From Curtanaerobium respiraculi (GTDB lineage Bacteria > Actinomycetota > Coriobacteriia > Coriobacteriales > Eggerthellaceae), in assembly GCF_024609215.1 (NCBI RefSeq), contig NZ_JANIPD030000034.1:124001-188000 (forward strand): a stretch of DNA of 64,000 nucleotides, given 5' to 3'. Shown piece after piece: positions 54,275 through 63,064 of this stretch. The notes beneath the pieces were generated by a model, which did not search any database, was not told the origin of the DNA, and saw nothing but the letters and a program-made list of their open reading frames with translations. The position numbers and the translations under genes are program-made. Position 1 is the first letter of the stretch. The number at the start of each line of letters is the position of its first letter.

Positions 54275-55948
54275 TCAATCGACGATGCCGTCGTTGGTGC
54301 GGATGAGCTTCCGCTTGATCTTGCCGCCCACCGTCTTGGGCAGCTCGTCGACGTATTCCACGATGCGCGGGTATTTGTAGGGCGCCGTCGTGCGCTTCAC
54401 ATGGTTCTGCAGTTCCTTGGTCAGCTCGGGCGTCCCCTCGTAGCCCTGGGCGAGCACGATGGTGGCCTTCACGACCTTCCCGCGGATGGGGTCGGGTGCT
54501 GCCGTGACCGCGCATTCGATGACCGCGGGATGCGCCACCAGGGCGCTTTCGACCTCGAAGGGCCCGATGCGGTACCCCGAGCATTTTATGACGTCGTCGT
54601 TGCGGCCCACGAAGCTGTAGTAGCCGTCCGGGTCGCGCCAGGCCATGTCGTGCAGGTTGTAGTAGTCGCCGCCGACGGCCTCCTGCGTGCGGGCGGGGTC
54701 GCCGCAGTACCCCACGAACAGCCCGGGGGGATAGGCATCCTTCAAGCGGGTCACGCAGATCGCGCCCTCCTCGCCGTCGGGCACCTCCCCGCCCCGGTCG
54801 TCGAGCAGATCGATGTTCAGCAGAGGGCTGGGCTTGCCCATGCTGCCCGGATGCGGCTCGATCCACGGGAAGTTGGCGATCAGCACGGGGCCCTCGCTCT
54901 GGCCGAAGCCCTCGCGGATCTTCTTGCCCGTCAGCCGCTCCCACTGGACGGTGACCTCGGCGTTCAGCGGTTCGCCCGCCGTCGCGAAATTCTGGATGCT
55001 CGACAGGTCGAAGCTCGCGACGTCCTCCTGCAGCATGAAGCGGTACATGGTCGGCGGGGCGCAGAACGTGGCAAGCTGGTAATCCTGCATAACCTGCAAC
55101 AGCTTCGCCGGAACGAACTTCTCCATGTCGTAGCAGAACACGGTTGCACCCGCCAGCCATTGGCCGTAGATCTTGCCCCAGCCGAACTTCGCCCAACCGC
55201 TTTCCGTCACGCTCATGTGGAGCTTGTCTTCCTGCACCTGCTGCCAGTACTTCGCCGTGATGATATGGCCCAGAGGGTGCTTGAAGCTATGCTCGACCGC
55301 CTTCGCGTTGCCCGTGGTGCCGCTGGTGAAATACATCAGCATGATGTCGTCGATCCGGGTGGCCGCGTCGCCTTCGGGACGTTTCCATTCACTGCTCTCG
55401 CCGGCTATGAGGTCGTCGAAGAACCTCCACCCCTCGCGCCGCCCCGCGACTGTGATGCGCTGGCGCACGCTGGGCGCGTCGGCGAGCGCCGCGTCCACCT
55501 GGTCGCAGACGTAGTCGTCGTCCACGCACACCAACGCCTCGACCTTGGCCAGGTTGCACCGGTAGGCGATGTCTTTCTTGGTCAGCTGCACGGTGGCGGG
55601 AACGATCGTGGCGCCGATCTTGCACAGCGCCATGGCGCACACCCAGTACTCCCAGCGGCGTCGGAGGATCATCAGCACGACATCGCCCTTGCGGATGCCC
55701 AGCCTCCAAAACGCGTTCGCCGCTTTGTTGGACAGGCGCGATATATCGGCGAACGTGAACTCCTCGTGACCGTCGTCGTCATCGATCCAGACCAGCGCCT
55801 TCTTATCGGGCTCGACGCGCGCCCACTCGTCCACGACGTCGTAGGCGAAGTTGAAGTTCTCCGGCACGTCGATCTTGAAGTTCTCGAAGAAATCCTCGTA
55901 GGAGTCGAACTCGATGCGGGGGCAGTACTTTTTCAGAAGGTAATCCAC
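54275..55948 (-). CDS. AMP-forming acyl-CoA synthetase
   Basis: A 557-residue AMP-dependent synthetase of the medium-chain/acetyl-CoA synthetase type. The P-loop-like motif is MYFTSGTTGNAKAVEHS near 212. The A8-type motif YRIGPFEVESALVAHP is near 450 and the catalytic lysine is in KTVGGKIKRKLIR at the end. It activates a carboxylic acid with ATP and joins it to CoA. It lies 20 bases downstream of the cupin regulator and is likely controlled by it. The acid is unknown. Confidence 0.92.
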   Translation of the reverse strand: MDYLLKKYCPRIEFDSYEDFFENFKIDVPENFNFAYDVVDEWARVEPDKKALVWIDDDDGHEEFTFADISRLSNKAANAFWRLGIRKGDVVLMILRRRWEYWVCAMALCKIGATIVPATVQLTKKDIAYRCNLAKVEALVCVDDDYVCDQVDAALADAPSVRQRITVAGRREGWRFFDDLIAGESSEWKRPEGDAATRIDDIMLMYFTSGTTGNAKAVEHSFKHPLGHIITAKYWQQVQEDKLHMSVTESGWAKFGWGKIYGQWLAGATVFCYDMEKFVPAKLLQVMQDYQLATFCAPPTMYRFMLQEDVASFDLSSIQNFATAGEPLNAEVTVQWERLTGKKIREGFGQSEGPVLIANFPWIEPHPGSMGKPSPLLNIDLLDDRGGEVPDGEEGAICVTRLKDAYPPGLFVGYCGDPARTQEAVGGDYYNLHDMAWRDPDGYYSFVGRNDDVIKCSGYRIGPFEVESALVAHPAVIECAVTAAPDPIRGKVVKATIVLAQGYEGTPELTKELQNHVKRTTAPYKYPRIVEYVDELPKTVGGKIKRKLIRTNDGIVD

Positions 55949-55968
55949 GGTTGTTCCTTTGGGGCGGT

Positions 55969-56547
55969 CTACTCGGTGATGAAGGTGAGGAATTTCGTGG
56001 GCACGTCGCCATGGCAGCGCTGCCCATGCAGGTGGGTGGGATCGAAATAGGCGGAATCGCCCGTGTCGAGGATGTACTCGCGCCCGTCGTATGTGAGCAC
56101 GAGGGAGCCTTCCACCACGTAGTTGAACTCCTGACCCTCATGCGTCACCAACGCCGCCGGCTCGTCGGAAGGATCCAGCGTGACCAGGAGCGGCTGCATG
56201 ATCTTCCGCGAGAAACGCCAGGCCAGGTCCTCGAAGTGATAGCCGGGGAGGCGGTTCACCTCGCGGCCGGTGCCGCTTTTGACCACCTGGATGGTGTCGA
56301 GGCGCGTCTCGCCCCCCGTGAGGATCTCGGTGAATTCGACTCCGAATTTCTGGGCCATGTGGTAGATGGCGGAGATGGGCACGTCGGCGCCGGTCTCCTC
56401 CCAGGTGGTGTACGTTTCGACATCGACGCCGAGCTCCTGCGCCATCGAATGGCGCGACACCTCGCATGCCTCGCGCAGGCCGCGGATGCGATCGCCGAGC
56501 TCTTTGAAATCCGGTTCCACGAAATCCCCCTTCTTGCCGGGATGCAT
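55969..56547 (-). CDS. XRE-cupin transcription regulator
   Basis: A 192-residue regulator with an N-terminal XRE helix-turn-helix (LGDRIRGLREACEVSRHSMA, AQELGVDVETYTTWEETG) and a C-terminal cupin (HEGQEFNYVVEGSLVLTYDG, LDTGDSAYFDPTHLHGQRC). Such proteins sense small acids or amines and control the gene next to them. It is first in an operon with the acyl-CoA synthetase, which is thus its probable target. A GTGTACAC palindrome lies at 56559-56566, about 15 bases ahead of its start, and could be its own operator. Confidence 0.9.
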   Translation of the reverse strand: MHPGKKGDFVEPDFKELGDRIRGLREACEVSRHSMAQELGVDVETYTTWEETGADVPISAIYHMAQKFGVEFTEILTGGETRLDTIQVVKSGTGREVNRLPGYHFEDLAWRFSRKIMQPLLVTLDPSDEPAALVTHEGQEFNYVVEGSLVLTYDGREYILDTGDSAYFDPTHLHGQRCHGDVPTKFLTFITE

Positions 56548-56613
56548 GATTCCGTGCAGTGTACACCACTTTAGTATGCGCTAGCGCTCCTTAACGCAAT
56601 CGCCACGTTGCGC

Positions 56614-57471
56614 CTACTCCTTGAGGGCGTGCCGGACCGAGCGGCTGTACTGCCGCAGCGACTCGGGGGCCGAATCATTGGAATGCAGGAGGAGCTGCGT
56701 GATGATCTCCCCCACGAAGTTGAGGGAGTTATGGGAGAGCACCACCCCGTCGGCGAAGATCTGGTCGCGGACCGATACGGTGATTACATGCCCCGCACGC
56801 CGCGCCGCGGGCGAGAGGCCGTCGCCGGTGAGCAGCGCCGTGCGGATCGCCTCGTCGTCGGCGATGTCGAATATAGCCTCCAGCCGCTTCGATCTGCCTG
56901 AGTTCGATACCAGCAGGATGCAGTCCCTGCCGGTGAGGGTCGGCGTGAGGGCTATGGCGGAGTCCGAGGAGGCGGGCGCGATGGCGCGCACCCCCGCATG
57001 GGAGAGCTTTATGGCGAGCATCTGGGCGAACGCCAGCGACGTGCCCACGCCTGCCACGAGGACGGAATCGGCGCTCCGGATCATGTCCACGATAGCGGAG
57101 AGCTCGTCGAGGTCCAGTTGGGCGACGGTGTCTTCGAGCTCCGCCTCCTTCTGGTCGAGGATGAAGCGGACCGATGCCTCCATGTCGTCGACGGAGATGC
57201 CCTGCGGGGAGCCCTCCTCCCCCGAGACGGCCTTCGCCGCCTCCTCGCGGGCGAGGGCTATCCGCATCTCGGCGTAGGAATCGTACCCGAGCGCGCGCAC
57301 GAAGCGGGACACCGTGGTGTTCGACGTCTTCGAGCGTTCAGCCACCTCGCCCGCCATCAGCGTCGAAATCTCGGCGGTTCCGGCGAGGATGAAATCGGCG
57401 ACGCGCCGCTCCGATTCGGAAAGGCGGTCGTACGCCGCGAGAATCGCCCCCGTAACCGTCGTCTCTACCAT
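56614..57471 (-). CDS. RpiR-family sugar-responsive regulator
   Basis: A 285-residue regulator with an N-terminal RpiR HTH (ESERRVADFILAGTAEISTL, SNTTVSRFVRALGYDSYAEM) and a C-terminal SIS domain (DSVLVAGVGTSLAFAQMLAI, CILLVSNSGRSKRLEAIFD). SIS domains bind phosphosugars. It is last in the sugar operon that begins at 62807 and is likely its regulator. Confidence 0.92.
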   Translation of the reverse strand: MVETTVTGAILAAYDRLSESERRVADFILAGTAEISTLMAGEVAERSKTSNTTVSRFVRALGYDSYAEMRIALAREEAAKAVSGEEGSPQGISVDDMEASVRFILDQKEAELEDTVAQLDLDELSAIVDMIRSADSVLVAGVGTSLAFAQMLAIKLSHAGVRAIAPASSDSAIALTPTLTGRDCILLVSNSGRSKRLEAIFDIADDEAIRTALLTGDGLSPAARRAGHVITVSVRDQIFADGVVLSHNSLNFVGEIITQLLLHSNDSAPESLRQYSRSVRHALKE

Positions 57472-57586
57472 CTCAACCTCGTTTCAATCCATGTTCGGAC
57501 CCTGAGAATATACCGCGATGCCCGCGGGGGCAACGCCCCGCGGGCATCTGCGCCCCTTCGTCAAAAGGACGCGATCGATATGCGGC

Positions 57587-58870
57587 CTATTCCGCCCGGT
57601 TCGCTTCCTCCGCGGCGAAGGTATTGTACCGCTTGCCATGGAACGCCCAGATCGCGGCGGCGAACCCGATGACGCAGAGCAGCGCGAGCAGCGTGAACGC
57701 CAACTTGGCGTCGAACGCGACGATCGATGCGGTGAACAGTCCGAAGACGCTGCAGCAGAAGCGCGACACGAACACGATGGTCCCGTTCGCGGTGGTGCGC
57801 AGCAGCGTGGGGAAGCATTCCTGCATCCACACCTTCAGGATGCTCTCGAAGGCGAAGGCGGCGCCGCAGCAGTACAGCAGCTGCGTGAGGACGAACGTCG
57901 CCGCGCTGAAGCCGAACAGCGGGAACATGGCGTATCCGAGGAGGTAGAGCGCCGCCCCCATGTAGAACAGCGGCATGCGCTTGTCGGTGTCGACGAACTT
58001 CATGAACACGAAGTCGAGCAGCGCGCGGGCGGGATACACCAGCATGCAGATGAGCGACGCGGTGGAGACGCTGAGGCCGATCTCGGGGATGTTGGTGGCG
58101 ACCCATGTGCTGAACTGGCCGAGCGTGTTGGCCGGGACGTTGGTGCCGATGTAGAAGACGATCAACGCGAAGAAGGGGATGGCGTAGCTCCTGTTGCTGA
58201 CCAGGTCGCCGATACGCCCGCGCTCCTCCTTCGTCGCCTTGCCCGCGAGGCGGTCGCGGTACGCCTGCAGCCACATCTCGGATTCGGGGATGGTCAGGCG
58301 CAGCACCAGCACGATCGCCGCCACCACGGAGAGCACGCCGTACATGATGCGCCCGCCGATGAGGCCCCAATCGCCCACGAGGAACCCGGTGGCGTAGGCG
58401 ACCAGGATGCCGACCACCCACAGGACGTCGGAGAAGCCGAGCATCTTGCCGCGCTTCTCATCGGGCGCCGCCTCCGAGATGGTCGCCAGGGAAACCGGAA
58501 GGTCCGCGCCCACGCCGCATCCGATGAGGATCTGCCCTGCGAGCAGCACGGGGAAACTCGACCCGAACGCCACGAGGAGGCAGCCCGTGATGATGAACAC
58601 CATGGTCGCGGCGAACACCTTGCGGCGGCCGATAAGGTCGCCGATGCGCCCTCCGACGATGGACGCGATGGCGATGCACAGGGTCAGCGCGGATTGAAGG
58701 GCGCCGAATTGGATGTTGCTGATCGCGTTGGCGGAATTGGCGAGCGCCGCCTGGTAGATGGTGAGCGCCGTGCCCGATGTGATGATGCAGCTCGAGTCGA
58801 TGTAGGAAGCCATGCCCGAAACAACCGCGACGTACCACGGGTTCGGCTGCTTTTTCACTAATGATGCCAT
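57587..58870 (-). CDS. MFS transporter, sugar-operon carrier
   Basis: A 427-residue major-facilitator protein with twelve predicted helices. Motif A is intact between helices 2 and 3 (GGRIGDLIGRRKVF). The helix-5 region has SEAAPDEKRGKMLGFSDVLW. It lies 31 bases after the aldolase gene, so it most likely imports the operon's sugar (rhamnose or a relative) with protons. Alternative: a metabolite:H+ symporter for an organic acid. Confidence 0.88.
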   Translation of the reverse strand: MASLVKKQPNPWYVAVVSGMASYIDSSCIITSGTALTIYQAALANSANAISNIQFGALQSALTLCIAIASIVGGRIGDLIGRRKVFAATMVFIITGCLLVAFGSSFPVLLAGQILIGCGVGADLPVSLATISEAAPDEKRGKMLGFSDVLWVVGILVAYATGFLVGDWGLIGGRIMYGVLSVVAAIVLVLRLTIPESEMWLQAYRDRLAGKATKEERGRIGDLVSNRSYAIPFFALIVFYIGTNVPANTLGQFSTWVATNIPEIGLSVSTASLICMLVYPARALLDFVFMKFVDTDKRMPLFYMGAALYLLGYAMFPLFGFSAATFVLTQLLYCCGAAFAFESILKVWMQECFPTLLRTTANGTIVFVSRFCCSVFGLFTASIVAFDAKLAFTLLALLCVIGFAAAIWAFHGKRYNTFAAEEANRAE

Positions 58871-58901
58871 GAGATGTGCTCCTCTTTCCTTTCCGAGGCT
58901 T

Positions 58902-59732
58902 TTAGCCGATCAACGATTCGTTGATGGATACCCTGAAGTCGCGGCACGTGTCCCTGAGGTCCTGATCGGAGATCTCGTTCAGAAACCGGTCGGATCCGCC
59001 GTTCGCGGCGCGTGCCTGCAGGTACAGGGCAGCCGCTTTCTCAACGGTGTGCATGAGGCCGAAGGTGGTGTCGAAGTCGGGGCCGGCGGCGAACAGCCCG
59101 TGATGCGCCCATACGATGGCGTCGTATGTTTCCATGAGGAGGCAGCTGGCCTGGGCGATATCCGCCCCGCCCGGAACCATCCACGGCACCACGCCCACGC
59201 CCTGCGGGAATACGACCACGCATTCGGTCATCATCTTCCACAGGCGCTGCGTGAACGCCTTATCGTCAAGGGGGACCACGAAGCTCATGGCGATGACCCC
59301 CGGCGTGTGCGCATGGTAGATCACGCGGTTGGCGCCGCCCGTGCGCTTCGCCGCGACGCTGTGGTTCATGAAGTGGCTGGGGAACTCGCTGGTCGGCTTC
59401 GCACCGCCCAGAAGACCCCATACGATACGGTACGCATCCCCCGCAGGGTTGATCTCCACGATGCCGATATTGCGCGCCGGGTCGCCGGCGACGTTGCGCA
59501 TGTACTTTCCCGAACCGGTGGTCAGGAAGTACGCGCCCTTGAGGTTGTCGGCCCGGACGCCCATCCCGACCCACGGGCCCGCCTCGGCAAAGAACGGGCG
59601 CGATGCCGCGATGTCGCCTTCGGCCATGCGGTAGGTCAGGTTTCCGCCGTTGCGTTCGTGCCAGCCCTGCTTGAAGCCGTCGTCGCACATGCGGCAGAAG
59701 CCCTTGACGAAATCCAATTCCTCGACTGCCAT
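58902..59732 (-). CDS. rhaD: class II rhamnulose-1-phosphate aldolase type
   Basis: A class II sugar-phosphate aldolase of 276 residues, the length of E. coli RhaD (274). It would cleave rhamnulose-1-phosphate to dihydroxyacetone phosphate and lactaldehyde using zinc. Histidine ligands are seen in YHAHTPGVIAM near residue 145 and WAHHGLFAAGPDF near 215, with a Glu just before in the usual spacing. ATG 59732 follows AGAGGA. It is in an operon with an AraA/FucI-like isomerase and rhamnulokinase, which supports the name. Confidence 0.88.
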   Translation of the reverse strand: MAVEELDFVKGFCRMCDDGFKQGWHERNGGNLTYRMAEGDIAASRPFFAEAGPWVGMGVRADNLKGAYFLTTGSGKYMRNVAGDPARNIGIVEINPAGDAYRIVWGLLGGAKPTSEFPSHFMNHSVAAKRTGGANRVIYHAHTPGVIAMSFVVPLDDKAFTQRLWKMMTECVVVFPQGVGVVPWMVPGGADIAQASCLLMETYDAIVWAHHGLFAAGPDFDTTFGLMHTVEKAAALYLQARAANGGSDRFLNEISDQDLRDTCRDFRVSINESLIG

Positions 59733-59791
59733 TGCTGTTGCATTCCTCTCTATCGCACGCGGGATGCCCCGCGAGTCACCTTGCCGTTCCG

Positions 59792-61213
59792 TCATCGGCA
59801 GACGACGTCCACCGGGATATCGAATATCTTGGCCACTTTCAGGACGGTGTCGATATGGCGTCCCGCTCCTGCGGCGAAATGGTGCGTCGGGCCGCATTCG
59901 CACCACCGGTTGTTCCACTCCCGTGCGCCGATGCTGAAGCGGGTGCGCATGTTGGTATCACCGATCTTCAGTATGAGGCCCGGCTCGTTGACGCCCTCCG
60001 ACACGACGAACCTGAAATGCCCGTCGGCATCCTGCGTGATGCCCAGGAACGTGACCGGGCCCGCCGGCGGATAGAATTGGGTGAGATACCCGCCGCCCGC
60101 CTTGCCGTGGAACACCGGCACGATCTTCATGGTCGGCTTCCGCGCTCGGCTTATATCGGCATCGCCCGAGCCGCTGTGGCCGATGACCACGATATCGTCG
60201 TCGAAGTCGATGGTGTAGAACTCGGACAGCTGGCCGGTGCCGCAAATGGTCTTCATGATGCTCATCGCTATGGCGACCTTGATATCGCCCTCCACCGCAC
60301 ATGCCGTGCCCTGCTTGATCAGCATGCTGAAAGCCGGGATGAGCATGCTGTCCAACTTGCCGGCAGCGCCCTGCGCGAACCCGTCGTAGTGGCTTGCCAC
60401 CATGCCAAGCTGCTCGGTTTCGACCCACCTCTCGAACGCGATGACATAGCGCGCCATCTCGCGAATATCGCTCTCCTCGTATTCGCCCAGCACGTCGAAC
60501 GTCGCGTGGATGTCGTCGACCTTCGCATCTATCGCGGCGTCATCGTCGATGCCGTCGGCGATCGCCCACATCTTCTCCCAATCGAACTGCTTGGTGTAGA
60601 CGAACATTCGGTTGTACAGGTTGGCCTCGTCGATGTAGAGGTCCATCATCCCGGGATACGGCCGGCCGATCTGGGCGAGGTTCGTGTCGCGGAATCGGCG
60701 GCGCACCTGGGCGGCGCGGCACCAATCCTCGATCTCCGCTTGAACCTGCGGGTCTCCCCCTTCGACGACGCCCGTGATGACGGCGTGGCGCTTTCCGGCG
60801 CGGTTCAGGTCGGCGACCATCTCGCCCACGGCGCCGCCCGCGTACCCGACCCCCAGCCAATCGGGGATCTCGGCGGTCTTGAAGTCGAGGCGTCGCACCT
60901 TCTGCACGTTCACCAAGACGACGGGCACGTTGAGATCGCGCACCGCGGGAAGCATGTTGTACGACGTGGCGTATGTCAGAAGCTGCATGAACACGACATC
61001 GACATCCGCCGCGCGAAACGCATCGCCCGCCGCCTGGGACGCCTCCTTGGTCGTGACCAGCCCGCCGTCGACGACCTCCACCGTATCGGGCAATGTCCTC
61101 TTGAATGCCTCGTACTGGCCCTCGAATTCCGGCACCAGCTGTGGGAACTGGGGCAAATACGCCCCCAGGGCGATCGAGAAGACGCCCACCCTTGCCTTGG
61201 TCTCTACTAGCAT
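59792..61213 (-). CDS. L-fucose/L-arabinose isomerase-like protein
   Basis: A 473-residue protein of the sugar isomerase fold (AraA/FucI type). Evidence: VGVFSIALGAYLPQFPQLV at the start, metal-site Glu near the middle (EGDIKVAIAMSIMKTICG), VIGHSGSGDADISRARKP and the C-terminal HHFAAGAGRHIDTVLKVA. It would convert an aldose (rhamnose, fucose or arabinose) to a ketose. A true RhaA is not seen, so this gene probably fills that role between the kinase and aldolase genes. ATG 61213 follows GGTGAG; an in-frame ATG 33 bases earlier does not. Confidence 0.87.
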   Translation of the reverse strand: MLVETKARVGVFSIALGAYLPQFPQLVPEFEGQYEAFKRTLPDTVEVVDGGLVTTKEASQAAGDAFRAADVDVVFMQLLTYATSYNMLPAVRDLNVPVVLVNVQKVRRLDFKTAEIPDWLGVGYAGGAVGEMVADLNRAGKRHAVITGVVEGGDPQVQAEIEDWCRAAQVRRRFRDTNLAQIGRPYPGMMDLYIDEANLYNRMFVYTKQFDWEKMWAIADGIDDDAAIDAKVDDIHATFDVLGEYEESDIREMARYVIAFERWVETEQLGMVASHYDGFAQGAAGKLDSMLIPAFSMLIKQGTACAVEGDIKVAIAMSIMKTICGTGQLSEFYTIDFDDDIVVIGHSGSGDADISRARKPTMKIVPVFHGKAGGGYLTQFYPPAGPVTFLGITQDADGHFRFVVSEGVNEPGLILKIGDTNMRTRFSIGAREWNNRWCECGPTHHFAAGAGRHIDTVLKVAKIFDIPVDVVCR

Positions 61214-61322
61214 GTCGGTCTCACCTTTCTCTTGCTTGCTTTCCATCCGGCTATGGTTTTGTCCGCGAGGGGCGACGATCCGTCGCCATGCGGCTCGGAG
61301 CGGGTTTCCCCGCGGGAAGCGC

Positions 61323-62807
61323 CTATTTGGAGGGGGCTTCCGGTTCGTACACCTTCACCTGGAACGAGCGGGCAACGAGGTCGCGCGCCTGCTGGACGGT
61401 GTCCAGCGTTCCGTCCGCGATGAGCTGCACCTCGAAATTCCCGAAGCAGGTCCCCTCGGTAGGCCCCACGTACACGGGAAGGCCGGTTGCTTGCGCCGTC
61501 AGCTCGTCAAGGTACTCATCCTGGCCTCCCCCGCCGACGAGGCAGATGGACGTGTAGGTGCGCCCGGTGATCCCCTCGAGCTCGCGCACCGCCTCAGCAT
61601 AGGAGCGGGAAAGGCTGCAGTAGATGGTGCGCATGATCTCGCCGAGCGTCTGGGGAACGGGCTGGCCCGCTTCCGTGCATGCGGCGCGCAGCTCCTTGAT
61701 CATGGATATGGGCGCGAGGAAGCGCTCGTCATCGACGTCGACGTAGGCGGTGAACCCGTGAGCGTCGCGGGCAGCTTGGACCATCTCCCCGAAATCGATT
61801 CGATGGTCGGCGAGCGCCGTGTTGTCGGTCTTGCCTTCGACGTAATCCACGCCGTTGTATTCGCGCCGCACCGACTGGTTTATCCAGAGCCCCATGATGT
61901 TTTTCAGGAACCGATAGCGCTTTCGGAAGCCGCCTTCGTTGGTGAAATTGCACGAGAGGCCGACCGGCGTGGTGATGGGCTCCGCAAGCTCGACCCCGAT
62001 GAGGCTCCACGTGCCGCTTGAGATGCACACGGAGTCCTCGTCTTTCGCGGGCGCTGCCAGGAACGCGCTGCCCGTGTCATGGCTCGCGACCAATACGACG
62101 GCGCTTTGATACCCCACGCGCGCGGCGATCGCGGGCGTGAAGGCGCCCAGCACGGTGCCCGGCATCGTCGGCGTCTCGAAAAGCCGCGCGGGAATCCCGA
62201 ACGCTTCCAGTATCGTCGGATCCCAATCGCAGGCGCGGGCATCGAGCATGCCCGTCGTGCTGGCGTTGGTGTATTCGTTGACGGCGATCCCCGTGAGGAC
62301 GAAGTTCAGATAATCGGGCACCATCAGAAACCGCTGCGCCGCCTCCAGCTGATCGGGATGCTCGAGACGCTGCGCGAGGAGCTGATAGATGGTGTTGATG
62401 GGATTGCGCTGGATACCGGTGCGCATATAGAGCTCTTCGGCGGGCATGATCTTATCGGCCGCCTCCAGCATGCCCGCGGTGCGGGCATCGCGGTAGGCAA
62501 CGGTATCCCCCACGATGTCCCCTTCGGCATCAAGCAGCACGTAATCGACGCCCCAGGTATCGATCCCCACGCTTGCCGGCTCCGCCTCGAACGATTCCTT
62601 GCACGAAGCCAGTCCGGCGATGACCTCGTCGGCGAGCAATCCGACATCCCAGCAGTCGTGCCCGTTAACGCGGCGCTGGGAGTTCTCGAAACGGTGGACG
62701 CACTCGGCGCGGAGCCTGCCATCCTCCACCCATCCGAGGTAGACCCGTCCGCTCGACGCCCCGATATCCACCGCCGCGTAGCATTTCTTTCCCCGCAGAT
62801 CCACCAT
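61323..62807 (-). CDS. rhaB: rhamnulokinase type FGGY sugar kinase
   Basis: A 494-residue kinase of the FGGY family closest to RhaB. Phosphate-1 motif is AAVDIGASSGRVYLG near residue 10. Substrate sites are GIDTWGVDYVLLD near 82 and SHDTGSAFLAAP near 243. The ATP site is SICLVGGGGQDEYLDELTA near 413. It would phosphorylate rhamnulose (or a related ketose) at C1. AAAGGGG lies ahead of the ATG. First gene of the operon; the upstream 245-bp region has no gene. Confidence 0.9.
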   Translation of the reverse strand: MVDLRGKKCYAAVDIGASSGRVYLGWVEDGRLRAECVHRFENSQRRVNGHDCWDVGLLADEVIAGLASCKESFEAEPASVGIDTWGVDYVLLDAEGDIVGDTVAYRDARTAGMLEAADKIMPAEELYMRTGIQRNPINTIYQLLAQRLEHPDQLEAAQRFLMVPDYLNFVLTGIAVNEYTNASTTGMLDARACDWDPTILEAFGIPARLFETPTMPGTVLGAFTPAIAARVGYQSAVVLVASHDTGSAFLAAPAKDEDSVCISSGTWSLIGVELAEPITTPVGLSCNFTNEGGFRKRYRFLKNIMGLWINQSVRREYNGVDYVEGKTDNTALADHRIDFGEMVQAARDAHGFTAYVDVDDERFLAPISMIKELRAACTEAGQPVPQTLGEIMRTIYCSLSRSYAEAVRELEGITGRTYTSICLVGGGGQDEYLDELTAQATGLPVYVGPTEGTCFGNFEVQLIADGTLDTVQQARDLVARSFQVKVYEPEAPSK

Positions 62808-62908
62808 GTCGTCCCCTTTAAACCTGCTTGAAAATTGATATCGAAGATTTTAACATCCATGAAAATGATTTTCTTGCCAGATTCGAGAACAACGTTATTG
62901 GTTTTTAG

Positions 62909-62931
62909 CGTTTCCCGATTTCAGGGAAACG
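62909..62931. promoter_or_regulatory. 23-base palindrome upstream of the sugar operon
   Basis: CGTTTCCC (62909-62916), a 7-base centre and GGGAAACG (62924-62931) lie about 100 bases ahead of the kinase start on the minus strand, in the 62820-63064 gap that otherwise holds no gene. It could be the operator of the RpiR regulator. Catabolite-type repression is less likely. Confidence 0.5.
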
Positions 62932-63064
62932 ATTTTCAATCTTTGGAACTTCCTCCGGAACATCCGAGCGGCGGGTAATCGCCGGCGAACGGCTTCGCCG
63001 AGAAGGAGCAGCCCATCGAAGGCGGATTGCCGAGGCGCGGATGCGGTAGGGCAGCGGAGGCGCG

